The notes: a model not told the origin generated them from the letters alone. Shown: positions 47,735 to 56,434, counted from the first letter of the stretch. The stretch: 64,000 nt of DNA from Brevundimonas sp. PAMC22021 (GCF_019443405.1 NZ_CP080376.1:2542001-2606000), one strand, 5' to 3'. A program made the numbers and translations.

Positions 47735-47764
47735 AAAAAAAAGCCGCGCCAGACCGGCGCGGCT
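47735..47764 (-). terminator. Strong intrinsic terminator of the sRNA candidate
   Basis: A perfect 9-bp stem (47756-47764 with 47742-47750) with a 5-base loop is followed on the minus strand by eight T (47742-47735). Confidence 0.85.
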
Positions 47765-47820
47765 ATGTAAAGTCTATAGGGAGGAAACGCCCAGGAAGGG
47801 CAAGACGCCCGAAGGCGTCG
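47735..47820 (-). ncRNA. Candidate small regulatory RNA with CU-rich loops, own promoter and terminator
   Basis: On the minus strand a start near 47818-47820 would give an RNA of about 83 bases. In order it shows a GACGCC-TTCG-GGCGTC hairpin, a GCCC-TTCCT-GGGC hairpin, a single-stranded TTTCCTCCCTATAG stretch and a terminator (AGCCGCGCC/GGCGCGGCT stem, then T8). Two CU-rich TTCCT segments could pair with Shine-Dalgarno sequences, as in known alphaproteobacterial trans-acting sRNAs. A well-spaced promoter precedes it and no open reading frame covers it. I cannot match it to a named family. Confidence 0.65.
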
Positions 47821-47826
47821 AGGAAC

Positions 47827-47855
47827 AATCTAGGGACGCAGGCCCGATGCGTCAA
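47827..47855 (-). promoter_or_regulatory. Promoter of the sRNA candidate
   Basis: On the minus strand TTGACG (47855-47850) and TAGATT (47832-47827) are separated by exactly 17 bases, a good vegetative promoter. A direct repeat GGTAAGTTA (plus strand 47867-47875 and 47881-47889, 14 bases apart) lies just upstream and could bind a regulator. Confidence 0.6.
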
Positions 47856-47961
47856 GGCTGACCGCTGGTAAGTTATTCACGGTAAGTTACACGGTGCGAC
47901 GAGACGACGCACGGAATGTGCGTCTTTCTGATGGTGTGACCGTTCACAGCGAAAAACTCGT

Positions 47962-48636
47962 CTACTCCAGCAGGCGGCGCGCCGCGCGAATGGCGCGGGC
48001 GGCGGGCGAGGCTTCCTGGCGCCACAGCAGAAGCGCAAATGCGGAGAACACGCCCGCCCCCAGCCACAGGGGTCCGAACAGCCAGGCCGCCGCCGCCAGG
48101 GCGAAATAATAGCCGCGCACGCCCTGGCTGAACGACGCCAGCGCCGGATTGATGAGATTGGCGGCCGCTTCGCCGAAGGCGATGTTTTCCCGGTCGTCCT
48201 CGGGCGCCGCGCCGATCAGGGCCAGGGTGTAGTTCAGCTGACGCAGCGCCCAGATGAAATCCAGGAACCCGCGCGCCAGGCAGATCAGCACCAGGGCCAG
48301 CTTGCCCTCCAGAAGGCGCAGCGGCACGTCCTCGGCCCCGACGGCGGCGAAGCCCTGCAGCCGGCTTTCGCCTCCAAACAGAATGCCGGCGACGGCGGCG
48401 ATCAGCAGCAGGTTGGTGGAGGCGAAAAACGAGGCCGAGTTGATGGAATGGCCCATCAGCTGGCTGTCCACCAGACGCATCTCGCGGCGCCCCATGGTCT
48501 GCATCCAGACGCGGCGCACATGCAGCATGTCGTCGTTCAGCGACCCGCCCTTGCGGCCGATCAAGCCAAGCAGCGGGCCGTAGCCGAGCCAGCACAGAAA
48601 GAAGAGGGCCAGGGCGGCCCCGTCCAGAAAGGTCAT
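47962..48636 (-). CDS. DUF599 family membrane protein
   Basis: A 224-residue protein with about four or five hydrophobic segments (residues 6-26, 72-88, 108-130, 177-210). The signature RRVWMQTMGRREMRLVDSQLMGHSINSASFFASTNLLL is typical of DUF599, a family of unknown function common in proteobacteria. Its stop lies 107 bases before the sRNA promoter and it has no obvious terminator of its own. It is divergent from ppa across 135 bases. Confidence 0.88.
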   Translation of the reverse strand: MTFLDGAALALFFLCWLGYGPLLGLIGRKGGSLNDDMLHVRRVWMQTMGRREMRLVDSQLMGHSINSASFFASTNLLLIAAVAGILFGGESRLQGFAAVGAEDVPLRLLEGKLALVLICLARGFLDFIWALRQLNYTLALIGAAPEDDRENIAFGEAAANLINPALASFSQGVRGYYFALAAAAWLFGPLWLGAGVFSAFALLLWRQEASPAARAIRAARRLLE

Positions 48637-48771
48637 GGCGTCATTCCTGCCGTGCGCCGGGCCGCCCCCGCAAGGGCCTGTGCAAAGCCCTGCTGCTTGC
48701 CCGCCGGCTTACGGCGTCCTATCACGCCAGCCGCTTTTCCGCTCAAGACATACAGCCAGGCAGACACCGCC

Positions 48772-49326
48772 ATGAACATCGACGCCATTTCGGTCGGCCC
48801 CAAGCCTCCCTACGACATCCATGTCGTGATCGAAATTCCGGCCGGCGGCCTGCCGGTCAAGTACGAGATGGACAAGGCCTCGGGCGCCCTGTTCGTGGAC
48901 CGGTTCCTGAACACGGCCATGTACTATCCGGGCAATTACGGCTTCATCCCGCATACCCTGGCGGACGACGGCGACCCGTGCGACGTGATCGTGATCAACC
49001 CGACGCCGGTGGTGCCGGGCGCAGTGATCCGCGCGCGTCCGATCGGCGTGCTGCTGATGGAAGACGAGGCCGGCCGCGACGAGAAGATCCTGGCCGTGCC
49101 GGTCGACAAGCTGAACCCCTACTATTCGGATATCCAGAGCTATACCCAGCTGCCCAAGATCCTGATCGAGCAGATCGAGCACTTCTTCACACGCTACAAG
49201 GACCTGGAAAAGGGCAAGATGGTCCGCGTCGACAAATGGGCCGAGGCCGACAAGGCCGCCGAGCTGATCGAGATCGGCATGAAGGCCCACGAGGAAGCCA
49301 AGGCCAAGGGCGAAAAGACGCTTTGA
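48772..49326 (+). CDS. ppa: Inorganic pyrophosphatase
   Basis: A 184-residue family I soluble pyrophosphatase. It hydrolyses pyrophosphate made by biosynthesis. The active-site region KYEMDKASGALFVDRFL, YPGNYGFIPHT and the metal signature DDGDPCDVIVI are intact. The hexameric bacterial form has this length. The ATG at 48772 starts MNIDAISVG, with no strong Shine-Dalgarno site. A palindromic repeat lies just after the gene. Confidence 0.97.
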   Translation: MNIDAISVGPKPPYDIHVVIEIPAGGLPVKYEMDKASGALFVDRFLNTAMYYPGNYGFIPHTLADDGDPCDVIVINPTPVVPGAVIRARPIGVLLMEDEAGRDEKILAVPVDKLNPYYSDIQSYTQLPKILIEQIEHFFTRYKDLEKGKMVRVDKWAEADKAAELIEIGMKAHEEAKAKGEKTL

Positions 49327-49342
49327 ACCGCAACAGAAGCCA

Positions 49343-49492
49343 CTCTCCCTCCCCGGTCGGGGAGGGTGGCCGCGAAGCGGCCGGGTGGGGGCGGCGAGGC
49401 GATAGCCCACAGGCCTGAATCTGTGTCGTCTGGCCCCTCCTACCCGGTCTCGCCTGCGGCTTGACCTCCCTCCCCGGTCGGGGAGGGAGAAC
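49343..49492. repeat. Paired REP-like palindromes between ppa and hslU
   Basis: The 20-base palindrome CCCTCCCCGGTCGGGGAGGG occurs at 49347-49366 and again at 49468-49487, with the same flanking CT. After the first copy comes a GGCCG-CGAAG-CGGCC hairpin (49368-49382). This 216-base gap (49327-49542) holds no gene I can support. Confidence 0.75.
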
Positions 49493-49542
49493 AGACGTCG
49501 CATCCTCTCCCGCTTCGTCCGCGCTGCTCCTATGTGCGGGGC

Positions 49543-50841
49543 ATGACAGACCTTTCCCCCCGCGAGATCGTCTCCGAGCTCGATCGCTTCATTGTCGGCC
49601 AGGACGACGCCAAGCGCGCCGTGGCCGTGGCGCTGAGGAACCGCTGGCGCAGGAAGCGCGTGCCGGAGGACCTGCGCGACGAGGTCACGCCCAAGAACAT
49701 CCTGATGATCGGACCCACGGGCGTCGGCAAGACCGAGATCGCCCGGCGGCTGGCGCGGCTGGCCGGCTCGCCCTTCCTCAAGGTCGAGGCCACCAAGTTC
49801 ACCGAGGTCGGCTATGTCGGCCGCGACGTGGACCAGATCATGCGCGACCTGGTCGAAAGCGCCCTTGTCATGGTGCGCGACAAGCGTCGGGTCGAGGTGC
49901 GCGCTCGGGCCGAGGCCGCCGCAGAGAACCGCATCCTCGACGCCCTGGTCGGACCGGGCGCCGGTCAGGCCACGCGCGACGCCTTTCGGACGCGCCTGCG
50001 CGCCGGCGAACTGGACGACAAGGAAATCGAGGTCGCGCTTTCCGACACCGCCTCGCCGATCCAGGGGCTGGACATCCCCGGCGGTCAGGTCGGCCTGCTG
50101 AACCTGTCGGAGATGCTGGGCAAGATGGGTGGCGGGCGCACCAAGACGGTTCGCCTGACCGTGCGCGACGCGACCGGTCCCCTGACCACCGAGGAAGGCG
50201 ACAAGCTTCTGGATCAGGACAGCCTGACCAAGGAAGCCCTGCTGCTGGCCGAGAACGAGGGCATCGTCTTCCTGGACGAGATCGACAAGGTGGCCGGCCG
50301 TCAGGACCGCGGCGGTGCGGACGTCAGCCGCGAGGGCGTTCAGCGCGACCTGCTGCCGCTGATCGAGGGCACCACCGTCTCGACCAAATACGGGCCGGTA
50401 AAGACCGACCACGTGCTGTTCATCGCCTCGGGCGCGTTCCACGTCGCCAAGCCCTCGGACCTGCTGCCCGAGCTTCAGGGCCGGCTGCCGATCCGGGTGG
50501 AGCTGAAGGCCCTGACACGCGACGACTTCAAGCGCATCCTGACCGAGCCCGAGGCCAATCTGATCCGCCAGAACCAGGCGCTGCTGGCCACCGAAGAGGT
50601 GACCCTGACCTTTACCGACGATGCGGTGGAGGCGCTGGCGGACGCAGCGGTGGCGGCCAACTCCGCGGTCGAGAACATCGGCGCACGCCGGCTGCAGACC
50701 GTGCTGGAGCGGGTGCTGGAGGAAACCAGCTTTCGCGCCTCCGACCTGTCTGGCCAGACGATCGCCTTCGACGGCGACGCGGTGCGCGAAAAGGTCGGCA
50801 ACCTCGCCAGAAACGCCGACCTCTCGAGATTCATCCTCTAA
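49543..50841 (+). CDS. hslU: ATP-dependent protease ATPase subunit HslU
   Basis: A 432-residue AAA+ unfoldase that feeds proteins to the HslV peptidase. Walker A is GPTGVGKT (57-64), GYVGRDVD is the pore loop, Walker B is IVFLDEIDK, and the C-terminal LSRFIL docks into HslV. The intermediate I-domain (about 110-230) is present. The ATG at 49543 gives [10 protein letters not shown]. hslV, usually the preceding gene, is not in the window. Confidence 0.96.
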   Translation: MTDLSPREIVSELDRFIVGQDDAKRAVAVALRNRWRRKRVPEDLRDEVTPKNILMIGPTGVGKTEIARRLARLAGSPFLKVEATKFTEVGYVGRDVDQIMRDLVESALVMVRDKRRVEVRARAEAAAENRILDALVGPGAGQATRDAFRTRLRAGELDDKEIEVALSDTASPIQGLDIPGGQVGLLNLSEMLGKMGGGRTKTVRLTVRDATGPLTTEEGDKLLDQDSLTKEALLLAENEGIVFLDEIDKVAGRQDRGGADVSREGVQRDLLPLIEGTTVSTKYGPVKTDHVLFIASGAFHVAKPSDLLPELQGRLPIRVELKALTRDDFKRILTEPEANLIRQNQALLATEEVTLTFTDDAVEALADAAVAANSAVENIGARRLQTVLERVLEETSFRASDLSGQTIAFDGDAVREKVGNLARNADLSRFIL

Positions 50842-50992
50842 GGTCGCTCTCGCCTCTCGCTCTCCGTCATCCTTAGGCCTTGTGCCTAGGATCAGAGACT
50901 CCGGCCTCCGGCATGAACCGGCCCGGGCGCTCGGCCGCACCGGGAGTCTGGATCCTCGCCACAAGGGCGAGGATGACGGGAGAGGCGTAGGC
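50842..50992. other. Gap between hslU and the convergent oligopeptidase gene
   Basis: A 151-base convergent gap almost filled by the compound palindromic repeat; the hairpins may end transcription from both sides. Confidence 0.5.
50861..50985. repeat. Compound palindromic repeat between hslU and the first oligopeptidase gene
   Basis: CCGTCATCCT at 50864-50873 is repeated in inverse at 50970-50979. Between them lie two shorter hairpins (CCTTAGGC/GCCTAGG, and ATCCTCGCC-ACAA-GGGCGAGGAT at 50952-50974) and a GACTCCGG/CCGGGAGTC pair. Such layered palindromes are typical of multicopy intergenic elements in alphaproteobacteria. Confidence 0.65.
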
Positions 50993-53212
50993 TCAGTCCA
51001 TCAGCTGCTGGGCCAGGTAGACGTAGTGCCGAGCCCAGCGGCGAGCGTTGGCGACCGGATCGGCGTCGTTGGAGTGGCCGCCGGCCGTGTCCTCGAAATA
51101 CAGGTGGTCGTGGCCCTGCTCGCCCAGGCGCGCGGCGAACTTGCGGGCATGGCCGGGATGCACCCGATCATCGCGCGTGTTGGTGGTGATGTAGACGCGC
51201 GGATAGTCCACGTCGGGCCGCAGCTGCTGATAGGCCGAGTATTTCGCGATCCAGGCCGCCTCTTCCGGGATGCGCGGGTCGCCGTATTCGCCGATCCACG
51301 ACGCGCCGGCCGGCAGCTCGTGATAGCGCAGCATGTCGATCAGCGGGCTTTCGATCACCGCCGCGTTGAACAGCTCCGGATGCTGGGTGATCGATACGCT
51401 GGTCAGCACCCCGCCGTTCGAGCGACCATAGATGCCCAGGCGACGCGGCGAGGTAATGCCCCGTTGTTGCAGGTCGCGCGCAACGGCGGCGAAATCGTCG
51501 AACGCCTTTTGCCGCTCGCCGTCGAGCGCCGCCTGGTGCCAGTCCGGCCCGAACTCGCCGCCGCCCCGGATGTTGGCCTGGACGAAGACGCCGCCGTTCT
51601 CCAGCCACAGCTTGCCCATCTCGGGCTTGTAGGCCGGGTTCAGGCTGACCTGGAAACCGCCATAGCCGAACAGGATCGTCGGCGCCGATCCGTCCATCGC
51701 CAGGTCTCGCGGACGGGTGATGAAATAGGGGATCTTGGTCCCATCGCTCGACGTCGCCTCGAACTGCTCCACCACATGGGTCGAGGCATCGAACTTGGCG
51801 GGCGCTGATTTCAGCTCGGCCAGGGAGGCTTCGCCGGCATCCGCCAGGCTCAGCGTCTGGGGCGTCAGGAAGCCTTGGAAGGAGACAAACGCCTCGTCGC
51901 GCGCCTTGGATGAGTCGCCCAGTCCGACGGCGACATTGGCGGGCACATCGACAGAGGCTCCGCCCCAAACCGGCTTGCCGTCCCGTTCAAAGGCGAAGCG
52001 GGTCAGCCGGCCCGCCACGTTGTCGGACAATGCGACCAGCACCGCGTCGCTCATCACCGCGACAGACTGCAGAGACTGCCGTGCTTCCGGCGTGAACAGG
52101 GTCTCTGGGTCTGTATCGGGATAAAGACCGCCCGAGCCGCGCGCCAGCTCGTCCATGGAAACCGCCAGCAGCGAGCCCGCCGCCACGTCACGTCCGCCCC
52201 AGCGCCATGCCTCGTCGTTGGACAGGATCAAGCGATCGCCGATCGCGCCATACACCGACACCCGCGCCGGGGCCGCCAGCTTCACCGGCTTGCCGTCCAC
52301 CAGCCGCCAGGTCTCGGATCTGAAGGTGTCCAAGGGGCGGGTGATGATGACCGCCAGCACCTGGCCGTCCTTGTCGCGATAGACCGAGGGGCTGACGCCA
52401 TAGCCGCCGTCGCCCTGCTCGCCGCGATAGACTTCGGTCGCGTCCGCCAGCGACTGCCCGCGCTCCAGCGTCTTGACGATGAAGGGATAGCCCGACTCCG
52501 TCATCGTACCGGCGCCGAAGTCGGTCGCCACCAGAAGCGTGTCGCGGTCCAGCCATTCGATCCGGTGCTTGCCTTCGGGCAGGACGAAGCCGTTCCCAGA
52601 ATCCGGAGTGAGGAACGCCTTGGACGCCACGTCGAACTCGCGCACCACCACCGCGTCCTTGCCGCCGTCCGACAGCATGATCAGGCAGCGGTCGTCGTCC
52701 GGCGCCAGGCAGCTTGCGCCCTTGAACACCCAGTCGCGCCCTTCGGCCTTCGCCAGGGCGTCGATGTCGATCAGCGTCTCCCACCGGGGCGCCTCGGTGC
52801 GGTAGCTGTCCAGCGTCGTGCGCCGCCACACGCCCTTGGGGTTGGTCGCATCCTGCCAGAAGTTGCCGATGCCATCGCCGAGGAAGCTCGGCTGCGGAAT
52901 GCGGTCTGTGGCCGTAAGGATCGCCTCGGCCTGCTGCCGGAACGGCTCGTAGCGACGGTCGCCGGTGAGGGTCGCCAGCGCCTTGCGGTTCTCCTCGGCC
53001 ACGAACGCCATGGCCTCGGCGCCGTCCACCTCTTCCAGCGCCAGATGGTCGTCGGCGGCCTTGACGCCTTCTACCGTCAGATCGCGCGGATAGTGCGGCG
53101 GCGGCGTGGTCGCTGGCGCGGACGAGGCGGCGGCGGGCGCCTGGGCGAAGGCGGCGGGCGCCGCGGCCAGCAACAGCGCCGGAAGGGCGGCGGACAGGAT
53201 CAGGTGACGCAT
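50993..53212 (-). CDS. Prolyl oligopeptidase family serine peptidase (S9A), copy 1
   Basis: A 739-residue periplasmic peptidase. A signal peptide ends near AAFAQ24. The beta-propeller region covers about 70-470 and the hydrolase domain the rest. The nucleophile is S598 in YGRSNGG, with the acid in NTRDDRVHPGHARKF and the histidine in AGGHSND. S9A enzymes cut short peptides after proline or, in some branches, other residues. A second S9A gene lies just upstream on the same strand, suggesting tandem duplication followed by divergence. Confidence 0.9.
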   Translation of the reverse strand: MRHLILSAALPALLLAAAPAAFAQAPAAASSAPATTPPPHYPRDLTVEGVKAADDHLALEEVDGAEAMAFVAEENRKALATLTGDRRYEPFRQQAEAILTATDRIPQPSFLGDGIGNFWQDATNPKGVWRRTTLDSYRTEAPRWETLIDIDALAKAEGRDWVFKGASCLAPDDDRCLIMLSDGGKDAVVVREFDVASKAFLTPDSGNGFVLPEGKHRIEWLDRDTLLVATDFGAGTMTESGYPFIVKTLERGQSLADATEVYRGEQGDGGYGVSPSVYRDKDGQVLAVIITRPLDTFRSETWRLVDGKPVKLAAPARVSVYGAIGDRLILSNDEAWRWGGRDVAAGSLLAVSMDELARGSGGLYPDTDPETLFTPEARQSLQSVAVMSDAVLVALSDNVAGRLTRFAFERDGKPVWGGASVDVPANVAVGLGDSSKARDEAFVSFQGFLTPQTLSLADAGEASLAELKSAPAKFDASTHVVEQFEATSSDGTKIPYFITRPRDLAMDGSAPTILFGYGGFQVSLNPAYKPEMGKLWLENGGVFVQANIRGGGEFGPDWHQAALDGERQKAFDDFAAVARDLQQRGITSPRRLGIYGRSNGGVLTSVSITQHPELFNAAVIESPLIDMLRYHELPAGASWIGEYGDPRIPEEAAWIAKYSAYQQLRPDVDYPRVYITTNTRDDRVHPGHARKFAARLGEQGHDHLYFEDTAGGHSNDADPVANARRWARHYVYLAQQLMD

Positions 53213-53223
53213 GGCTCGACTTT

Positions 53224-53352
53224 CCGCTCATCCCCGCGAAGGCGGGGACCCAGACCTTTGGGCGTTCGGCGTCGCCCGTTCCTAACCGACCCCGATCCCA
53301 GGCGCCGATGCTCGCGAAAGCACTGGGTCCCCGCCTTCGCGGGGATGAGCGG
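53224..53352. repeat. Perfect 30-bp inverted repeat between the two oligopeptidase genes
   Basis: The arm at 53224-53253 is the exact reverse complement of 53323-53352, with 69 bases between. Each arm contains its own CCCCGC-GAAG-GCGGGG hairpin. Nothing else is coded in the 150-base gap. It looks like a mobile palindromic intergenic element and could end transcription of the upstream gene. Confidence 0.85.
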
Positions 53353-53362
53353 GCCTAGATGT

Positions 53363-55534
53363 CTACTCCTGCGCCGGCGTGTCCATCAGCCGGCGCGACA
53401 GATAGGTGTACTCCAGCGCCAGCCGACGAGCGGTCTCGCGCAGGTTCGCGCCCGCCGCATGGCCGCCGTCGGTGTTCTCGTAGAACAGCACCGGATAGCC
53501 CAGATCTTCCAGCCGCGCCGCCGCCTTGCGGGCGTGGCCGGGGTGGACGCGGTCGTCCTTGGTCGAGGTGTGGATGAACACCTCCGGATAGGGCTGGCCC
53601 GCCCGCAGCGCCTGATAGGGCGAATAGCGTTCGATCCAGGCGCGCTCCTCCGGGACGTCGGGGTTTCCGTACTCGCCGATCCAGCTGGCGCCGGCCAGAA
53701 GCTTGTGGAAGCGCAGCATGTCGAACAGCGGCACCTGGATCACCGCGCCGTTGATCAGGTCCGGCCGTTGGGTCAGCATCGCCCCCATGAACAGTCCGCC
53801 CTGCGAGCCGCCCATGATCGCCAGCTTGGGCTGGGAGGTGATGCGCCGCGCGGTCAGGTCCAGCGCCACGGCCTGGAAGTCCTCGTGCGCCCGCTGGCGG
53901 TTCTCCTGCAGCGCCGCATCGTGCCAGCGCGGCCCGAACTCGCCGCCGCCGCGCGTGTTGGCGATCACATAGACCCCGCCCCGCTCCAGCCACAGCTTGC
54001 CGACCGTCGGCGAATAGCCGGGCAGCAGCGAGCTCTGGAACCCGCCATAGCCATAAAGCAGCGTCGGGTTGGAGCCGTCCAACGCGATGTCCGCCTTGTG
54101 CACCACGAAATAGGGGATCATCGTCCCGTCGGCCGAGCGGGCCTCGTACTGGTCCACCGTCATGCCGGCGGCGTCGAACTTGGCCGGCGTGGACTTGACC
54201 TGTTCGACCGCGCCGGTCGCGGCGTCGGCCAGATACAGGCTGGACGGGTTCAGATAGCCCGAGACGCTGACGAAGACGCGGTCGTCCGCCTCAGACGCCG
54301 AGCCGACCCCCACCGAGACGTTCTGCGGCAGCTCAAGCGTGCTGTAGGCCCACTCGCCCTCGCCCGGCGTATAGACGCGCACCGCGCCCTTCACATTCTC
54401 GAACAGGGCGACGATCAGGCGGTTGCGGCTGGCGGTGATCCCCTCCACCGCCTGGCGCTCGGTCGGGCGCAGCACCAGCTGGGCCTGCACCGTGGGATCG
54501 GCCATCCAGCCCTTCAGCGGATAGGCGATCACGTCCCCCGACTGGAACGTCTGGCCCGAGGGCGCGGTCCAGTCTTCCTTGGTGGTGAACACCAGCCGGC
54601 CGTCCACCAGGGCGTCGATGTCCGACTTGGCCGGCAGGCTGAGCTTGGTCAGCTTGCCGTCGTTGCCCAGGCTGAAGACCTCGCTGGAGTAGAAATCCAC
54701 CGCGCGGGTGATCAGCGTCGCCTGGATGTTTCCGTCGGCGTCGCGCAGGGTCGAGCCCTGCACCGACACGTCGGTCGGCTGGCCGGTGAAGATCGTCTCG
54801 GCCTGCTCCATCGGCTGGCCGCGCTTCATCCGCTTGACCACCATCGGGTAGCCCGAGTTGGTCAGGCTGCCTTCGCCGAAGTCGCGCGCGATCAGCAGGG
54901 TGTCCGCATCGATCCAGGCGGCGTTCCCCTTGGATTCCGGCAGCACGATCCCGCCATCGACGAACGTCTTGGTCTCGGCGTCGAACTCGCGCAGCGTCAC
55001 CGCGTCCTTGCCGCCGTCCGACAGCGACACTAGGCACAGCCGCTCGTCCGGCTGCAGGCAGTTGACGCCCTTGTAGACCCAGTTCTTGCCCTCGGCCGCG
55101 GCCAGGGCGTCGATGTCGAGGATCGTCTCCCACTCGGGCGCCTGGGTGCGATAGCTGTTCACCGTGGTCTGGCGCCACACGCCGCGCACATGCTGGGCGT
55201 CCTGCCAGAAGTTCCTCAGGCTTCCATCGCGGTTGAAGCCGACGCCCGGGATGCGGTCGCGCGCCTGGACGATCTCCAGCGCCTGCTGGTGCAGCGGCTC
55301 GTAGCGGGCGTCGGCCTGCAGCACGCCCAGCGACTTTTCATTGTGTTCGCGCACCCACTGCATGGCGCGCTCGCCCTCGACCTCTTCCAGCCACAGATAG
55401 GGGTCGGTCGCATCCGACGTAGCGAAGGCGGCCGGCACGGACGAGGAAGGGGATGCGACTTGCGCCATGGCGAGGCTCGACAGCGAGGTGGAGGCGAGCA
55501 GCGCGGCGAACGCTGCGGCGGAGGTGCGGATCAT
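53363..55534 (-). CDS. Prolyl oligopeptidase family serine peptidase (S9A), copy 2
   Basis: A 723-residue peptidase related to its downstream neighbour. The ATG at 55534 gives a signal peptide cut near LAMAQ25. The conserved start of the mature part is DATDPYLWLEEVEGERAMQWV, and the nucleophile is S577 in MGGSQGG, with TSTKDDRVHPGHARKAA and TDGGHAAG for the acid and base. The nucleophile motif GGSQGG differs from GRSNGG in copy 1, so specificity may differ. The longer frame to 55615 is rejected. Confidence 0.9.
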   Translation of the reverse strand: MIRTSAAAFAALLASTSLSSLAMAQVASPSSSVPAAFATSDATDPYLWLEEVEGERAMQWVREHNEKSLGVLQADARYEPLHQQALEIVQARDRIPGVGFNRDGSLRNFWQDAQHVRGVWRQTTVNSYRTQAPEWETILDIDALAAAEGKNWVYKGVNCLQPDERLCLVSLSDGGKDAVTLREFDAETKTFVDGGIVLPESKGNAAWIDADTLLIARDFGEGSLTNSGYPMVVKRMKRGQPMEQAETIFTGQPTDVSVQGSTLRDADGNIQATLITRAVDFYSSEVFSLGNDGKLTKLSLPAKSDIDALVDGRLVFTTKEDWTAPSGQTFQSGDVIAYPLKGWMADPTVQAQLVLRPTERQAVEGITASRNRLIVALFENVKGAVRVYTPGEGEWAYSTLELPQNVSVGVGSASEADDRVFVSVSGYLNPSSLYLADAATGAVEQVKSTPAKFDAAGMTVDQYEARSADGTMIPYFVVHKADIALDGSNPTLLYGYGGFQSSLLPGYSPTVGKLWLERGGVYVIANTRGGGEFGPRWHDAALQENRQRAHEDFQAVALDLTARRITSQPKLAIMGGSQGGLFMGAMLTQRPDLINGAVIQVPLFDMLRFHKLLAGASWIGEYGNPDVPEERAWIERYSPYQALRAGQPYPEVFIHTSTKDDRVHPGHARKAAARLEDLGYPVLFYENTDGGHAAGANLRETARRLALEYTYLSRRLMDTPAQE

Positions 55535-55636
55535 GTGCGTCTTTCCCCGAAGATCTGGCACGCACCTTAACCGTCGGACTTCGCTCCACAAGCCGCGCGC
55601 GCCTTGTCTCGCCATTTTGTCACATGACGGCCGGGC

Positions 55637-56434
55637 TCAGTCCTCGTCCGGGATGCACAGCAGGTTGCCGCAAGCCTTGCAGTGGACCGCGTCCGGGTCA
55701 TGCGTCTGCAGGCCGCATCGGTCGCAAGGGTACCGCACCTTGTTCGGCTTGATCACCGTCTGCGCCACCCGCAGAAACAGGGTGATCCCCGTCAACATGA
55801 TGACGATGGACAACAGCTTGCCGACCGAACCCGGCAGGGTCACGTCGCCAAAGCCCGTCGTGGTCAGCGCCGCCACGGTGAAATACAGCGCGTCCACATA
55901 GCCGGCGATGCCGTCGTGTCCGCGAAAGAAGGCGTAGACGAAGCCCGTAGCCACAAAGACGAAGGTGACCAGTCCGGCCAGCGCACGCACGACGCCCTCG
56001 ACCCGCGTGTCGTCGAAGCGGTGGCCCACGGTGCGCCAGAAGAAGTCGGAGTTCAGCACCGTCCAGATGCGCAGCAGCCGCAGGAAGCCGAGGTTGGCCG
56101 CCCAGGCAGGCACCAGCAGCGTCAGCAGGATGAACAGGTCCATCCACACGATCGGCCGCTTCAGCCAGTCCTTCCAGTCGGAATAGGCCCAGGCCCGCGC
56201 CGCCAGGTCCAGCGCCAGCAGGGTCGCCACGAAATAGTCCGCGACATAAAAGGCCCATCCCGCCTCGCGCAGGATCGGCGCGGCCAGAAAGAAGCCGATG
56301 ATCAGCACGTCGATGACGATCACCGCCATGCGGAACCGCACGGCCGGCGGCTGGGAGCCGTGATAGAGATAGCGCACCCGCGCCCGCAGGCGCAGGCCCT
56401 CGCCGTTCCTTGGGGTCGGCTTTCCAGACTTCAC
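55637..56434 (-). CDS. Six-helix ion channel (voltage-gated type) with C-terminal zinc ribbon
   Basis: A 265-residue channel. Segments S1-S3 are at about 37-54, 62-83 and 96-112, an arginine-bearing S4-like stretch (FLRLLRIWTVL) is at 118-128, S5 at 152-170, the pore has TTTGFGD at 191-197, and S6 at 207-227. The selectivity filter suggests K+ with a TGFGD variant. The tail has C237-x2-C240 and C252-x2-C255, a zinc-ribbon pattern unusual for bacterial channels. The GTG at 56434 has GGAG seven bases upstream. It is divergent from dapF with a 39-base gap. Confidence 0.82.
   Translation of the reverse strand: MKSGKPTPRNGEGLRLRARVRYLYHGSQPPAVRFRMAVIVIDVLIIGFFLAAPILREAGWAFYVADYFVATLLALDLAARAWAYSDWKDWLKRPIVWMDLFILLTLLVPAWAANLGFLRLLRIWTVLNSDFFWRTVGHRFDDTRVEGVVRALAGLVTFVFVATGFVYAFFRGHDGIAGYVDALYFTVAALTTTGFGDVTLPGSVGKLLSIVIMLTGITLFLRVAQTVIKPNKVRYPCDRCGLQTHDPDAVHCKACGNLLCIPDED

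Noticed and set aside
47906..47924. Hairpin GACGCAC-GGAAT-GTGCGTC followed by TTTCT on the plus strand as a terminator
   Set aside because: It lies 180 bases after the nearest plus-strand gene and the T-run is short; its role is unclear.
49327..49542. CRISPR-like array because of two identical palindromes
   Set aside because: Only two copies, spacing of about 100 bases, no cas genes; fits a REP-type repeat.
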